Positions 1-12,297 of a DNA stretch of 64,000 nt are shown here, in pieces. The DNA is from Eunapius fragilis (Eukaryota; Porifera; Demospongiae; Spongillida; Spongillidae): positions 2,315,066-2,379,065 of the forward strand of contig OY811987.1 of NCBI GenBank assembly GCA_963681505.1. The letters run 5' to 3'. The notes under the pieces were generated by a model. That model ran no database searches. It worked only from the letters and a program-made list of their open reading frames with translations, and was not told the DNA's origin. Every line of letters starts with the position of its first letter. Position 1 is the first letter of the stretch. Position numbers and translations under genes: made by a program.

Positions 1-396
1 TTAATCCATGCAAGCTGCTTATAAGAACTGAATTCATCATGCCTGCATGGTTTCTCTGGAGCCTTGTAGATGAGATATGGGCAAGGACTTATTGCTTCAG
101 TGTGCATCTTTAAAAAGGAATTGTTATTACGTTAATTAGAACGATGCAATCGGATCGAGAGATCAAAAATCAATGTTCCTATCGCAATGGGTGTAATTAT
201 AATATTACAATATTGGCCAAGTACTGTTGTAAGTTATAATTATTTCAGTAGCGTAAAATAATCAGTTAAGCAGAATTAATGTTGTCCCGGTTGTATTAAC
301 CATTGAAACTTGCTGGCACACACAGTGATCGGTGCATGCACGGTCGATAACGAGGATTAAATGTGTTTTCAAAACAACCCTACACTGTGCAAATAG

Positions 397-432
397 TTTG
401 ATTTGATTTGATTTGATTTGATTGATTGATTG
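397..432 (-). repeat. Short-unit tail at the 3' end of a non-LTR element
   Basis: A run of TTTGA and TTGA units on the plus strand lies downstream, on the minus strand, of the reverse-transcriptase remnant at 506-800. Short tandem repeats of this kind are a usual 3' terminus of CR1/L2-like non-LTR retrotransposons, so it is read as the tail of that copy. Confidence 0.6.
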
Positions 433-505
433 CATACATATAAACAGACATACATATGCAAAAAGGCAAGTAGTGGCACGATGTGTACGTGCACTTACAA
501 ACTGC

Positions 506-800
506 CTAAACATGGGAGGGATATAACATGCAAAAGGGTGAAAGGTCCACAGATCTAAGTCGGGTACGAAAAACTGTAATGTTCAATGAAGTGACAACAT
601 CTTGGGGTAAGTGGTTCCATGTAGGTATCACACGTTCAGTGAAAAAATGCGCTCGGAATGCATGATGGGCTAAATGTTTGGATCGCAGGATACAAGGATG
701 ACCTCGGATGGAATACGGCCTAGCCGGTTTGGCGAAAAAACTCTCAAAAGGTAAATCAACCAGGTTATTGTAGATCTTGTAGCACATGACAAGGTCTGTT
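506..800 (-). mobile_element. Non-LTR retrotransposon ORF2 C-terminal fragment (5'-truncated)
   Basis: The minus-strand frame ends at 506. It contains the pattern of the far C-terminus of CR1/jockey-type reverse transcriptases: TDLVMCYKI near the start, then an R..F/FFT-R-VIPTWNHLP-VV block followed by a short F..RLR segment and stop. Only about 95 residues survive; an upstream in-frame stop and the lack of any RT catalytic core show a 5'-truncated, dead copy. The stop is followed by a short 3' UTR and the TTTGA-repeat tail, which supports the orientation. The clade (CR1, L2 or RTE-like) cannot be fixed from this fragment. Confidence 0.7.
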
Positions 801-2565
801 TGTTATACGATACTGTATACTTTGGACTATACTTGAAATATACGTCGGATCAGTACATTTGAAATATACGACGTTGTATATCTCACGAATACACAAACGC
901 ACTTGCGTCACAGTTTACATAGGCAGCCATTAAAATGTAATGACCATGCAATAACCCGTTGTGCGCTTATTACACTTGCAAATAATATATATTGGCCACA
1001 GCTAAAATGCTCTTCTCATCTTACATGTACAGGCTAGTGTAGCCACACTATAGTAAGTGCTCCGGTTATAACTATGGCCGGTATGGGAGGGCCGGTTAAT
1101 GCATACGTCAGGGGGTCACAACTGATTTTTTTTTCCTTCGGGGAATAAGTGGTCCGGTTAAAACCGTACCTTATCCAATAATCATATTTGTTTACAGATG
1201 CTGACATGGTCATTTAAACATCCTTTTAGCGAACAAAAGTCAAGCTCTAGCCACTATTGGTCGACGAATGGAGCACTCTTGTATATATACGTACCGCATG
1301 GTTACTCGAAGCTATCACCTATCAAATTTTTTACCACAGCCACTTGCGAGCGTGAGTATATATATATTGTACTGGTAAATGATCGCAACTTAGCTTTATA
1401 CTAAATTATGTATACAGCAGCATATTCCATTTATACAAATGTACTTTAGGATTAGAATTAATTAGTTTCCACAATGTCAGATCCTTAGGCTAGTAAATAA
1501 TAAATATGGTTTCGGGTTCTCCAGTAATCTCATCAAGGTGCCATCGCTTCCTTGCATGGTAACAGACATGCTATGATTCATTGTGTTGGTGATGATCTTC
1601 TTTGGTGCTCCTTCTGACATGAGCGATGGTGTACGGCTGCTCCAATTAGAAATGTGGTTTGCTTACCGCACGTGACTTGTAAGATTTAGGCGGGCTATTT
1701 CATTGCCGCGTTGATTGCTTTTAATGAAAATGGACTCTTGAGATCAGCGTATTGTTTGAATGGTAAGACTAAGTTAACGAGAAATAGTGTTGCTAATCAC
1801 CTCTCACTATTTGCACCATGCAGTTTGGCATGTCCCAAGTGTTCCCGTTGAGCAACCGAAACTGGCACAACGGAGCACGGTAGAAAAAGGTATGTCATTT
1901 CTTGTTTTGCGAAGTGCTGCTATACTCGTCCATTTATCTAAAGTTCGTGTAACTGGCTACGTGTTGGACGAATCAGGACACTTTGACAAGTCGGATATTA
2001 TCAGACAGTTTCATCGTGATTTGTTGCTGACAGGTCCCGTAAGCGTTTAACCTCCTTTACCTTTCCCAACTGTTCACAATTTGCTAGATCAAACGTGACT
2101 AGAAAGGTAAGCGTTGCCGATTTCGTTTTCATTTCAATGTCTCTGTTGTATCAACACGACAGTTCGCAAGGATGCATATGCGGTGAGTTAAATAATTTTG
2201 ACGATAAGAATTCACAGCTGTTGTTCTGTACAGGCGACTTAGAACGAAGTTATGCTGAATGCCACCTCGGACTGTTAGTTTGTTCTGTTCATGGTTCTGT
2301 TGTATTATTAAAATTTCAATTGGATTCTAAATTGGATCGGGAACGAGGGGTGGGAGTAGGACAAATACACGGAATATGAAGCGCTTAGTATACGGTGACC
2401 GACAAGATAGCCACAAAGTGAATTCAAAGGCTTGCTAAGCGACCATGAATGTCACGTGAAATGGTTCTATACGCAGGTGCGTATATTTAAGGTATATATT
2501 CAAATATACGCTATAGAATACATTATCGTATAACAAATCATTTGCACAGTGCTACACTTTGTGCT
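801..2565. other. No recognised gene; a few weak splice-bounded open segments
   Basis: Two plus-strand open segments are bounded by plausible AG/GT sites: 1198-1351 (acceptor before 1198, GTGAGT after 1351) and 1824-1889 (GTATGT after). Their phases agree with each other, giving about 73 residues, but no domain is recognised and no continuation was found. They could be exons of an unknown gene or of a decayed element. The rest shows nothing clear. Confidence 0.3.
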
Positions 2566-5278
2566 ATGAATTTATTGACTGTGGTTTCCAAAATGGCAGG
2601 TGAGTGTTAAATGACAGATAGGTGTTCATGCATGCGTTAGGCAAACTTGAAAGGGAGATTATATCACTTTCCTTTTTTGTTGGACGTTGTGATCGCCTAC
2701 AAGTGCTTGCGTTCTATATAGGCCTAAATAGGTCTAGCCCATCTAATATGGCAAGGCCCGGCGTACTGTTACGCGCATTGCGATCAGGCCTATATAGGCC
2801 TGCCTACCCGAACCGAGCGAACCTACTAACTCAGGGCGCAGAGAAATAATCTCTGCTCAGTGTCAAGAGTTAGTATACAGCACTGCCTATAGGTGTTTGT
2901 TTAAAGCAGTCCTCCATGGGCTTACGCAGTCTTCAGGAAAAGAGGGGTATAACTGTTAATAATTAAACTCAATAGTGAAGGTGACCTCGTTTTGGGGAGG
3001 GTGTCGTTCGAACCCATCGACCCCCATAGCCATAGACAACTTTCAATGTTTGGGGGGCTTATTAACCAAGGGGGTGGGTGCGGGAGGGGCGTTCCCCTCC
3101 CGCCCACAAGGAGGGGTTTGGGGGAGCGCTGTAAGCCCCCCTACATGGGGTGTGGGGCGAAGCCCCAGCCGCTTTAACTTTTCCGTATTAGTTGCTAGCA
3201 ATATCTGCGTATTAAATGCAGGAATTATTATAATTGATCCGGCCATACAAAACGAATGTATAGCAACGATATCGAGCCACCAGTGCATGCTAATACAATG
3301 ATAGAAGTAAGTGCTTATATAAATGGGGAATCATTTATAGATATTTCCTGACCGCATATGTTGATGTGAACTTTACGTGTAATGGAAATATTAATGCACT
3401 TCATAGTATAAGTCTTAATTAATATTCCTCATATATATATATATAAGTACATGTATACGCATGTAAACTGACTGGTATTACATGTCTACACTAAATACTT
3501 GTATTGCTCAGATTTCATGAATGGAGGTATTTAACAAGTATACGTATGCAGTTCAGTCACAAATTGTATGCCGGGATGCGTGCATGCAAATAACACCTAA
3601 TGAAAACTCCAAACATATAAATGTGGCATTACGGTTCATAAATTCGTTGGCTACACTTTGAATAATCACAGTTCAGCCCAATTTACAGAGGCGTTGTGCC
3701 TGGGGGGGGGGGGGGGGGGGGGGGGGGGCAAATCAGTCACATAATCACCAGTAAACTAAAAAATACTGACATGAATACGAACGTATACGAATGTACGTGT
3801 GTTTGCCACCCCAGCCACACCGCCACTGCCGATTCATACCACTCCTAAGCATGCTAATGCTAAGGGTTCAAATCAAGTGATGGATCGTTTGTCGATGTGC
3901 TACGGGTGAACTTTAGACGTAATACGTACACGATTATCGCTATCAGTGACAACACCTGATATGGTGACAAATTTAATATTATTCTCATAGAAAAATTTGG
4001 GGGGGCTCAAGCCCCCCCTTGTCTACGGCCTTGCCCTCCCCCCCAGCACGAATATCAAATTTGTATGGGTAAGAAGTCAGTAAATCAACAATAACTTGCA
4101 GGGGGCATGGGCTTTTAAAGTGTTACTTTTAAAAGTATATTAGTACCTTATACAGCCTCAAGTGATGATTATAGTTTATTAAATTGCAGGAGTAAAAGCT
4201 GAGCAACAGCTCAAGGACCCACCCACCTTATCTGATCTCTTGAACCTTGTGGGTGCTAAGGCTCCACACAAATGTAGAGACATAGGACTTCAGTTTGGGA
4301 TCAAACCGGGAGAATTAGACTCCATCTGTTCATCCAGTGAGAGGAACACTACACACCACTACAGCAAAGTCTTCGACCACTGGAAGAGGCAAAAGAGAAA
4401 GCCATACACATGGGGCCACCTCATTAATGTTCTCACACTGCCTGCTGTAGGGTGCGCAAACCTTGCAGAAAATCTTAAGGCGGTATATAGTGAAGGTGCA
4501 GCTTCGCAATGTTGCATGCGCGTATGTATGCATAGATATAATTTATAGTGCATGTTGCATGCATATGCATACGCATGTGCACCTATGAACCAAACAGTAT
4601 GATTGTATAGTTAATTGTGCACCTGATCTATTTTTTTGCATCACGGTTAAGTGTGCATGCAGACATACACATGTACATTTGCTGTAACTAAGTCCTTACA
4701 GCTATATATGGGACAGTGTCCAGCAGAATCCCCCTTTTGGCTAGTTTTTCAAGTTTTCAAATTTTTTGATTTTCCTTGAACACCCATGAGCTTCTGTCAA
4801 ATGGTCCTTACGCATCCTAAATCGGACTATCCATCACAAAGTTATTAGGCACTGAATATATAATTAGCCATACATTTCAATGCGAGCGTTACTTTTCTTT
4901 TGCTTGTTCTGGAAATTTTGAAAAAGTACCATAAGGGTGATTTAGCTGGACACTGTCCCATATATATATATAACATCCCCATCACCAGACTCTGAACCAG
5001 AGCTGCATGACCTGATGAATGAGGTCGCGGCACAAGTTCCACACAAGTGGTCTAACATTGCCCTGCAGCTTGGGCTGACTCATCCTGAGGTGGAGGCCAT
5101 CTCTCCGAGCGTTTACACCGAAGCCAACGCTCATTACTCAACCATCTTTAGCATATGGAGCAGTCGTATGAGTAAGAAGTACCCCTACACCTGGAGTCAA
5201 ATGATCAAGGTTCTCAAAGCACCGGCCGTAGGTTGTGAAGATATTGCTGATGAACTTGAAGCAATGTTATCTAACTAA
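2566..5278 (+). CDS. Tandem death-domain protein (three-exon model)
   Basis: Proposed exons are 2566-2599, 4190-4495 and 4989-5278; phases agree at both junctions and the sum is 630 nt (209 aa). Residues about 20-112 form one death domain (L..LLNLVGAKAPHK start, a TW..LI.VL motif near its end) and about 118-209 a second (MNEVAAQVPHKW, then TWSQMIKVLKAPAVGC). Death domains are six-helix adaptor modules that mediate homotypic assembly in apoptotic and innate immune signalling. No receptor, kinase or caspase domain is attached, so a free adaptor or decoy is possible, or upstream exons may be missing. The first exon (11 codons) is the weakest part. Intron 2 carries a 252-bp MITE (4709-4960); intron 1 holds poly-G and G-rich dispersed repeat sequence. 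Confidence 0.6.
2916..3190. repeat. Dispersed G-rich repeat, copy 1
   Basis: Begins with a CATGGGCTTACGCAG-like box and contains GTGTCGTTCGAACCC followed by a C-rich run. The same boxes, separated by a pure G tract, occur at 7326-7400, and a fragment (CAAACGACACTGACCCCCC) at 38877-38898. It behaves as a dispersed family whose interior tends to become mononucleotide G/C. No coding capacity is seen. Confidence 0.4.
3702..3728. repeat. 27-bp poly-G tract
   Basis: Uninterrupted G run in intron 1 of the death-domain gene. It is one of about a dozen mononucleotide G or C tracts of 15 bp or more in the window. Confidence 0.9.
4709..4960 (+). mobile_element. 252-bp MITE, copy 1
   Basis: The ends are perfect inverted repeats: TGGGACAGTGTCCAGC at 4709 and its reverse complement ending at 4960, flanked on both sides by TATATA sequence (TA-type target). 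It is non-coding. A copy of exactly the same length (25161-25412) differs at only a few bases; two diverged minus-strand copies lie at about 26229-26440 and 33545-33790. Terminal structure and size suit a non-autonomous DNA transposon; the source transposase is not in this window. Confidence 0.8.
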
Positions 5279-6819
5279 TGCAGGCAAGTGGGGTTGGAGG
5301 GTGCATTCACTACGGCAACGTATGAGAAACTCACGTATATATCTGTGAGGAGGAAATGACGGCATACATGTGTAGTGACAATTAACAGTAATTATGCATG
5401 TAAATGTGGTGGCGGTGTGCATGGAGAGGGACATGCTGCCGTATATTTGACTGTCACTCTCATCCGTAGGTTCCTCCTGTTATCTCTAACACTGCTATCA
5501 AAACACAATGGACTATCACATGTACATAATACTTTTACTATGTACACCTTATTGGCTTACACATTATCATGAATGTATATTTTTGTTATTTTTTTTGAAA
5601 TCATGCAGCTAGTGTACTGTATGTTGACTAGTGTTGGGAAAGGGACGAGGAGAACGCTTGGATTAATTACTGATGGAACACCAGCACAGACAAGGAAGTA
5701 GGCTTTCAAACTATTTCCTAAGAAAGTAGTGCACCAGTAATATCCTCAGCACTTGATGGATGTGAATCACGGTCAGAAAGGTTTCAGTATAACTTTTGAA
5801 AAACAATACTGGAAATTTGTTGACACATCATTGCAAGAAATTTTGGATACTCATTATAGCAATTCATGGCCTATTTTGCAAACGTTCATCATATTTCCCT
5901 TGCACGTGTTCATAGAAATGTATGGGGTAAAGTTCACTTTTCAATACCATTAATCAGGGAAAGCCGTTAGTTGAGGTTTATAGAGGTCCCATGATGGATA
6001 ACATCATAACCTATCACTCTGCCAGGCTGGTGCGATTTCAGCCCTACTACTAGCTTCCTCAGTACTCCTTCATAGAGATGTATGGAAAATTGCGATCATT
6101 TTTCTTCTTGTGGCTCTGATAAAGATAGGAAACTTGGTATTGTTTTCCTCATTTCAGATTATACTAACATGATCAAGGCAACTTGAATCACGGTCAGAAA
6201 GGTTTCAGTATAACTTTTGAAAAACAATACTGGAAATTTGTTGACACATCATTGCAAGAAATTTTGGATACTCATTATAGCAATTCATGGCCCATGCCCA
6301 TAGGCTTCCCTTACTTCCTGGGACATTAAGGTCTATACTATTTTTAAAAAATTAAAAACCACACGGGTGACAATAGATGCATGATGACGTTCAGTTTGGC
6401 AGTAACGAACTGGACTGCACGCAAATTTGGTATGTTCTTTGTTTGGGTATGAATGCATGTTTTTGATCGATACGTATAGGAGCTATGACTTGATTGGTTG
6501 CTAACATCATATCAATTATCTATGCTAATATAGAGGTTAATAAAAGTCAAGTCCTAGGCCGTTTGAAGATTATGGTCTGTCAAACGTGGTGTAATCCTAG
6601 GTCTACCCGATCAGGAGCTGACAGCGACCTTCCAAATCCCCTTAGCCTAACTACTGGAAGCGGTTATCTATGGCAACTGAAAACCTCACCATATTAAAAA
6701 GTCTCCCATGATCCTCCACTTCACTATGCCAACTGCCCTCATCTGGTATGTGTGTGCACTTCCCTTTTGTACCTCCTCTCAGGTATGTGTGTGCACTTCC
6801 ATTTAGTACCTTATCATTG

Positions 6820-6859
<40 letters not shown>

Positions 6860-7484
6860 ACTTCCCCTTCACAAGCCTGAACTTGTACTGTAGTAGGCCA
6901 TATTATAGTACCTTAATTATGATTATGAAAGTACAATTTATTTACATATCTTGTGTTCATTTATCACACTGCTGTTTTTCCTCTCTCCTCCTCCACCTCT
7001 TTCTCCTCCTCCCCCGTCTACATTTGTACCCATCCTCACACTTCTCCCTCTCCTGCCTCAAAGATGTGTGGTCTGTGATCCCATCACCCTTGTCATGGCA
7101 GCTCCACGGAGGATGTGAGCACAGCACCTGTCCTCTGCAGTATGGAGTTTATTAATAACCATTATTTGGAGGTATGTATCCATTGATCCTACACGTATGT
7201 GTCCATTGGTCCTACATGTATGTGTCCATTGGTCGTATATGCATGTGTTCCATTTATCTGTCCATTGATGCTACATGTATATGTCTATTGGCCCTACACG
7301 TATGTGTCCATTAGTCCTACACATATCATGGGCGTACGCAGGGATGGGGGGGGGGGGGGGGGGGTTAATGGTTCAAACGACACCCCCAGTTTATTATGAA
7401 CAAAGTATACCGTATGATGCATGTATGGTATTGTAAGGTCACCTATTAACAAAATTAGACCCCCCCCCCCCCCCCCTCCGTATT
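5279..7484. other. Non-coding stretch with a 110-bp direct duplication and a TG microsatellite
   Basis: A block starting TGAATCACGGTCAGAAAGG is present at 5763-5875 and again at 6185-6293, nearly identical, in direct orientation about 420 bp apart. A (TG)n microsatellite occupies about 6821-6858. At 7170-7325 there are diverged repeats containing CATTGGTCCTACA. A 19-bp G tract is at 7346-7364 and a 17-bp C tract at 7460-7476. No gene is recognised. Confidence 0.6.
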
Positions 7485-7714
7485 CCTAGAGTTGGTGATT
7501 TAGTGTGGCTTTATAATCCAGTTGTGGCTCGTGGAGGATCACAGAAACTGCACTGCCTATGGAGTGGACCCTACACTGTGGAGAAGAGGTTGTCTTTGGC
7601 TGTGTACAGGATCCAGGACACCAGACAATGGAGAAGAAACCATCTGGTTGTTCATTTTGATAGGCTCAAGCCATGTCCGTTTGCCGCAGACTACTGCTCC
7701 GAGTGAACAGTCCC

Positions 7715-7747
<33 letters not shown>

Positions 7748-8300
7748 AGCTCAGTTGGAATTATTTATCAAGGATGAGGATTCAGATCACGAAGATGTGG
7801 CTTGGCAGAATAAGCCAACTGTACAGGGACCAGAGGAGACACCTAATTTGGCCCCTGTTCTGACCATGTAACCTGAAGCCATTATGTCTTCTTGCAATTT
7901 GGAGTATTTAACACATACACCACGTGTTCTGGGAGACTTCTTTTTCTCTTGTTTTAGCGTACACTAGCTGTAGTTATTAGCTGATTTATAGTTGTGTCTA
8001 TACTGTGTGTGCCCTTTGATTCCTGTAATCATAGAAATCCTGATTTCCGAGAAAACACGACAGCCCCAGACAGGCAAGAAGCTGTTGATCTCGAACAGAA
8101 AACACTAGTAGAGGAACCAGATCACGAACGTTCGAATAATGCTGCTACTCCGCTCAGTGAGGTAAATCTACCCATCCTCCCGCGACAGCGTCTCCTTTTC
8201 CAGTTGAAGGACAGCAGCGCTGTCAGAGATCGGAGACCTCCGAATTATTATGGCCGACCCTTCTATATCTGAACAAAGCCCTCGCAGGAAGGGGGGTGAC
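7477..8300 (+). mobile_element. Degraded Ty3/gypsy pol 3' end (second, related copy)
   Basis: From about 7482 the frame reads a GDLVWLYNPVV segment and then the WSGPY and YRIQDT boxes of the gypsy integrase C-terminal GPY/F module, ending after HFDRLKPCP; these match the corresponding part of the intact element at 57.9-62.7 kb. At 7994-8272 an open segment ends with DRRPPNYYGRPFY, the counterpart of that element's C-terminus, followed by a GGAAGGGGGG purine tract at about 8286. A 30-bp C tract (7716-7745) and other sequence separate the two parts. It is a pseudogenised 3' fragment of a sister family; its LTR could not be delimited. Confidence 0.75.
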
Positions 8301-10037
8301 GCCATTTCCATTACTCTACGCTTGCACAGATGTCAGTGAACGCTTGTATTGCGTATAAAAGCTTGCATGGTGTATATGCATATCAGAGAGGTCAGAATAC
8401 TACACTCGATGCAATTCTGATTGTAAGCAGCTGCACGCGCACTACACTAATGTCTATTTGCATCCGAACTGTGAACAGGTGTGCACACTTTACTGCATAA
8501 CTTCCTCATTGTGTTACACCTCTAAGGAAGATCAGATCAGGCCATGTTTTTTATATAATATACCCAATGGGGGTTTTGATATATGACTTTAACATTATTT
8601 GAAATTATTAAGTCCTTATGGTGATTTAAGGGCTTCATGTAAGAGTTGTATGTGACGAATTTCAACAAGAAAACCAGACCTAACTCTCTATGTATGTAAT
8701 TACCAGATGGAATGTGATTTTCAAAATCAAGTTAACATTTGCATTACACTATCACCTGACAACATTGGTAATATGTAGTTTTAATTTCTAGGTTTTTTAT
8801 GAATAACTTAATTAGGCTTAAGTAAAAGTGTGAACGCATGTTCACACTTTACTTTTATTGGCACTTTAAATTAATTTTTGCATCGGGGGAACATGATATA
8901 AAATAGTAAATCACTGATGATAGAGGGCATTAAGGCCTATGTACCTCATCTTGGATCATCTTAATTAGATTAGTGTATACAGCGCACTAATGCTTTTTAG
9001 GTACAGTGTGCACACCTGTGCACACAGTACTATGTTGTGTGGTACTGATGACTGGTAATTGCTGACAATGTTCATCTTGACATTTGTATCAGTGGTTATT
9101 GTTTTAAATCATTATGTAAGGAAACACCATGTAATAGGACAAAATTGTATAAGCCAAAAAGCACTTGGTTTTGTCTACTTGCTAATCATTTGCCGCAGAT
9201 CCGACACTGCTTCTCTTCCTCCTCTGCAATGCTGTCTGCCTCTTCTTATTTGCAGGCACATGTACAACAACTTCCAAGTGAAGTACCAGACACCTAAGCT
9301 TTGAAACAGGGAACAGGTACAGTTCAGAAGCTTCCTTCCTTCTGGCTTCCCATGTTCACAAGGGATTGGACCACACCTCCATCATGCATGTATCCTACCA
9401 TGCACATATCCTGCAGCGGCTACAGTTACTGATGATTAGTTCATGCTCAACATCTCCTTCAGCCTGAATCCCCCATGTAGCCCTGGCTTCAAATTCCTCC
9501 TCAAGTCCTTCTCATCTGAGTCCAGACACTCTCCATCACTTCATTAGAAATTACGTAGTATGCGCTCTGTTCAACTGCGTGTCTTGTCCTTTCTCACTAG
9601 TCTGGCACATCGTCACTGGTTACTCACTGTAAATCCCTTGCCACGTCCTCCTTTGTCCGCGCCTGCTGGTACCACCTGTACGTGTAAAGACGTTAAAAAG
9701 GCCATAGCTATATCCCTACTTCGAAACACTTCCTGTAATACCAGCTGTCTGCTGAAAATTCTGCATAGATTTCTTAACGTCCTATAGAAGGAAGCTTGCC
9801 GAGTTTTCAACAACGCTAAACATTAAGCCTGAAAGTCCTAGCTCCTCCTCTATACTATAGCCTATAGGTACAGAAGGGTCCTTGATCTGATCCTGAATGG
9901 TTTCAAGTGGATCCCCAATACCTTCATTGAATGGTATTGTTTAAAAAGTAACCTAGCATAAACGCATGTATCGCGTGCGCGCGAGCTGATTTTGAACCAA
10001 CTTTGCGATTAGTAAATTAAATAACCTGTTATTAAAC
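8301..10037. other. No recognised gene; short palindromic repeats
   Basis: CAGGTGTGCACACT near 8480 and its inverse AGTGTGCACACCTG near 9005 form an inverted pair; GTGTGAAC/GTTCACAC motifs recur at about 8830 and, with the TCTATTTGCATC box, at 11925-11985. These suggest remnants of a palindromic DNA element. Short open frames at 9059-9304 and 9560-9787 show no recognisable domain. Confidence 0.35.
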
Positions 10038-10335
10038 AAGCAAAGAAAAACATTCTCTAACGACATTCTCTAACGAGAAAGTTGGTGGGATATAGGAATT
10101 GGAGGCAATGGTGGTGTAAAAAGGAAGGGAACAAGATTTTGAGAAAAGGGTAATGAGACAAAAATCCTATATTTAGCACTTCTTTTGCTTCTGTTACATT
10201 TACACGTGCTAAATAAAGGATTTTTGTCTCATTACCCTTTTCTCAAAATCTTGTTCCCTTCCTTTTTACACCACCATTGCCTCCAATTCCTATATTCCAC
10301 CAACTTTCTCGTTAGAGAATGTTTTTCTTTACTTG
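10038..10335. mobile_element. Foldback MITE, family FB, copy 1
   Basis: Two arms of about 140 bp are nearly exact inverse complements (AACATTCTCTAACGAGAAAG on the left; the inverse on the right) around a loop near 10180-10210. The left outer end has a small duplication of CATTCTCTAACGA. It is non-coding. The same arms occur at 14319-14602 and a half copy near 53217-53390. Confidence 0.85.
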
Positions 10336-10377
10336 TTTCCTCTATTTTTTTATTATCATTTTTAAGACTGGCAAGTG

Positions 10378-10440
10378 CCCCCCCCCCCCCCCACCACCCA
10401 CCCCCCACCACCCCCCACCCCCCACCCCCTCCGCATCAAT
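10378..10440. repeat. Poly-C / CCCCACC tract
   Basis: A 15-bp C run followed by C-rich CCACC units directly beside foldback copy 1. Confidence 0.85.
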
Positions 10441-10910
10441 TAACGTCACGAGCAGACGCCCGCTTTTGTTTGGGATCACTGTAAGGAACGCGGGAAAATT
10501 CTAACTCGTCGTTTCGTTGTTTAGCTTTCCTCTTTGTTTGCACAATTCTAAATATACGTAAATGTCGCCATGGGAACGCTTCTATTTAACACTACGCATT
10601 ACGTAATGATTACGTATGTCAGTTTTATGCTTTATTCATACATCTGATACTTGAAGATGTCCTTCCAGGAGATTCTAAAGCGATTGGTATAATTGGCGCT
10701 CTTTAAAACCATTCCTATTCGGAGTTATACTCACCCGAGATGAAGACGACGACGACGGAGAAGATTTGGCCTGGGGACGAGGTAAAACACGAACTTTTTT
10801 GTTCTCTTAAAGCAAGCAGTTCGAAGACTGGAATAAAACATTAAAATGACCGTCTTTACCTTCTGGTTCGATAGCAACAAAGAGCAACACTGTCCGTTTC
10901 TCGGTACGCG

Positions 10911-11739
10911 AGTTATACCATAGATTATAGAATACAGGGATTGGAAACGGTATATACATTTACGTGACGTGACGTCACGTTCCGTTACGCGCATCGAATC
11001 CTTTGGTGGGCGTGTGAGCCGTTAAACATCCTTCTGTAGAGAGCTTCTTTCGACGTTGTTTAGCCTATAACTGTGTGAGGACAGCCTCTTTGACATCAAT
11101 GAATCGTTTAACTATTCTTTTTACAGAGTTTCAGTTGAGCCAGCGAGCGATCGTAGCTACCACGTGATCGGGGTAGTGGTTGTGGCATTTTCCTGGACAC
11201 AGGAAACATTATAAAACCATTTTGGGAGTTCCCATATAGATTACGTAGTTGTTAGTGTGGCGGAGTAACATTCTGGAGTCCCTAAGAAGGGTTCTGGCAT
11301 TGTAAATCGTAAATATGTCATATAAGGATATCCAATAAGGCTTTTTGTGTACTTTTCCCAGAAAAGTGATCAGGATTCTAGAATATTTGAGGACATATAT
11401 TGAATCAGAGATGCATATTGAGTGGCGTGATCAAAATTTCTTATGTGTTGTGCATGTGTTGTAGGAGCAAATGGCTCGCAAGTTCGTTTGGGTCGAAGTT
11501 CAGATATATCCGTGTTGAATGGAATTGCTCCACAAATGCCTCTTCTTATTGTTAAACGTATTTTTACCTTTTGGATAGCCGGATCGGGCACAAGTTTCTC
11601 AAATGTACCGACTATTTTCTCGGCAAAGCTCACAAAAGTGCCCTGGCCAGGGTACATAATTCACGGAATGGTGAAATGCGGATAAATCCCGTAATCTTTA
11701 CCGTTTCCAATCCCTGTATTCTATAATCTATGGTTATAC
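10911..11739. mobile_element. ~830-bp element with ~40-bp terminal inverted repeats
   Basis: The left end (about 10911-10952, containing CCATAGATTATAGAATACAG) is matched in inverse by 11699-11739. The similarity continues imperfectly outward. The interior has no transposase that I recognise; the open frames at 11370-11685 on both strands carry no known motif. It reads as a non-autonomous DNA transposon or the ends of a decayed larger one. Confidence 0.55.
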
Positions 11740-12059
11740 GCGGGGCGCGTTTTTTAATGATATTCACGACCCGGGTCAATTCCTATATAGGAACTACTAT
11801 CGTAGTTCCTAATTATTATTTTTACCATTGTCCACCCATCCATAAGTCTTTTTATGCATAATATGTATAAATCCAGAACACTGCTAATCTGTATCAAATA
11901 ATGCAGAGCTAAAAATGAACTGTGAACACCTGTGCACACTGTGCGTACAGTGTGCACAGGCGTTCACACCGATGCAAATAGACACTAAGTGTGGAGCCGG
12001 AGGGTGTAAAACGCTTTGAGGGAGAAACAGCTAGTACCATTCAGATGGTCGTGCCCTAC

Positions 12060-12240
12060 AAGTGAATAGTCCATACGTGTGAAGTGAGTGAAGGTGAACT
12101 CACACGCGCTAACGATATTACTAGTCTACGATATCACAACAATGATAAAATATATATCGTGTACTAGTACCGTCACCTGTTTTTAAACGTACTACGGGTG
12201 ATTATAGGTGGCCTTCACAATTTTATTTTTGCAGTGATAT
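12060..12240. repeat. Dispersed repeat family C, copy 1
   Basis: Contains TATCACAACAATGATAAAAT, then GTTTTTAAACGTACTACGGG and GGTGGCCTTCACA in fixed order. The same order appears at 17700-17865 (close copy) and 52775-52970 (diverged). Non-coding, with internal palindromic GTCACCCG/CGGGTGA boxes; likely a MITE family. Confidence 0.6.
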
Positions 12241-12297
12241 ATATGCATACAATTAAATAGCTGATTCGATTCCATGCACGCGTTAATTTGATGAGTT

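Noticed and set aside
9380-9540. Minus-strand segment SDEKDLRRNLKPG... that looked protein-like
   Set aside because: Only about 30 codons between stops, no splice-bounded continuation and no recognised family.
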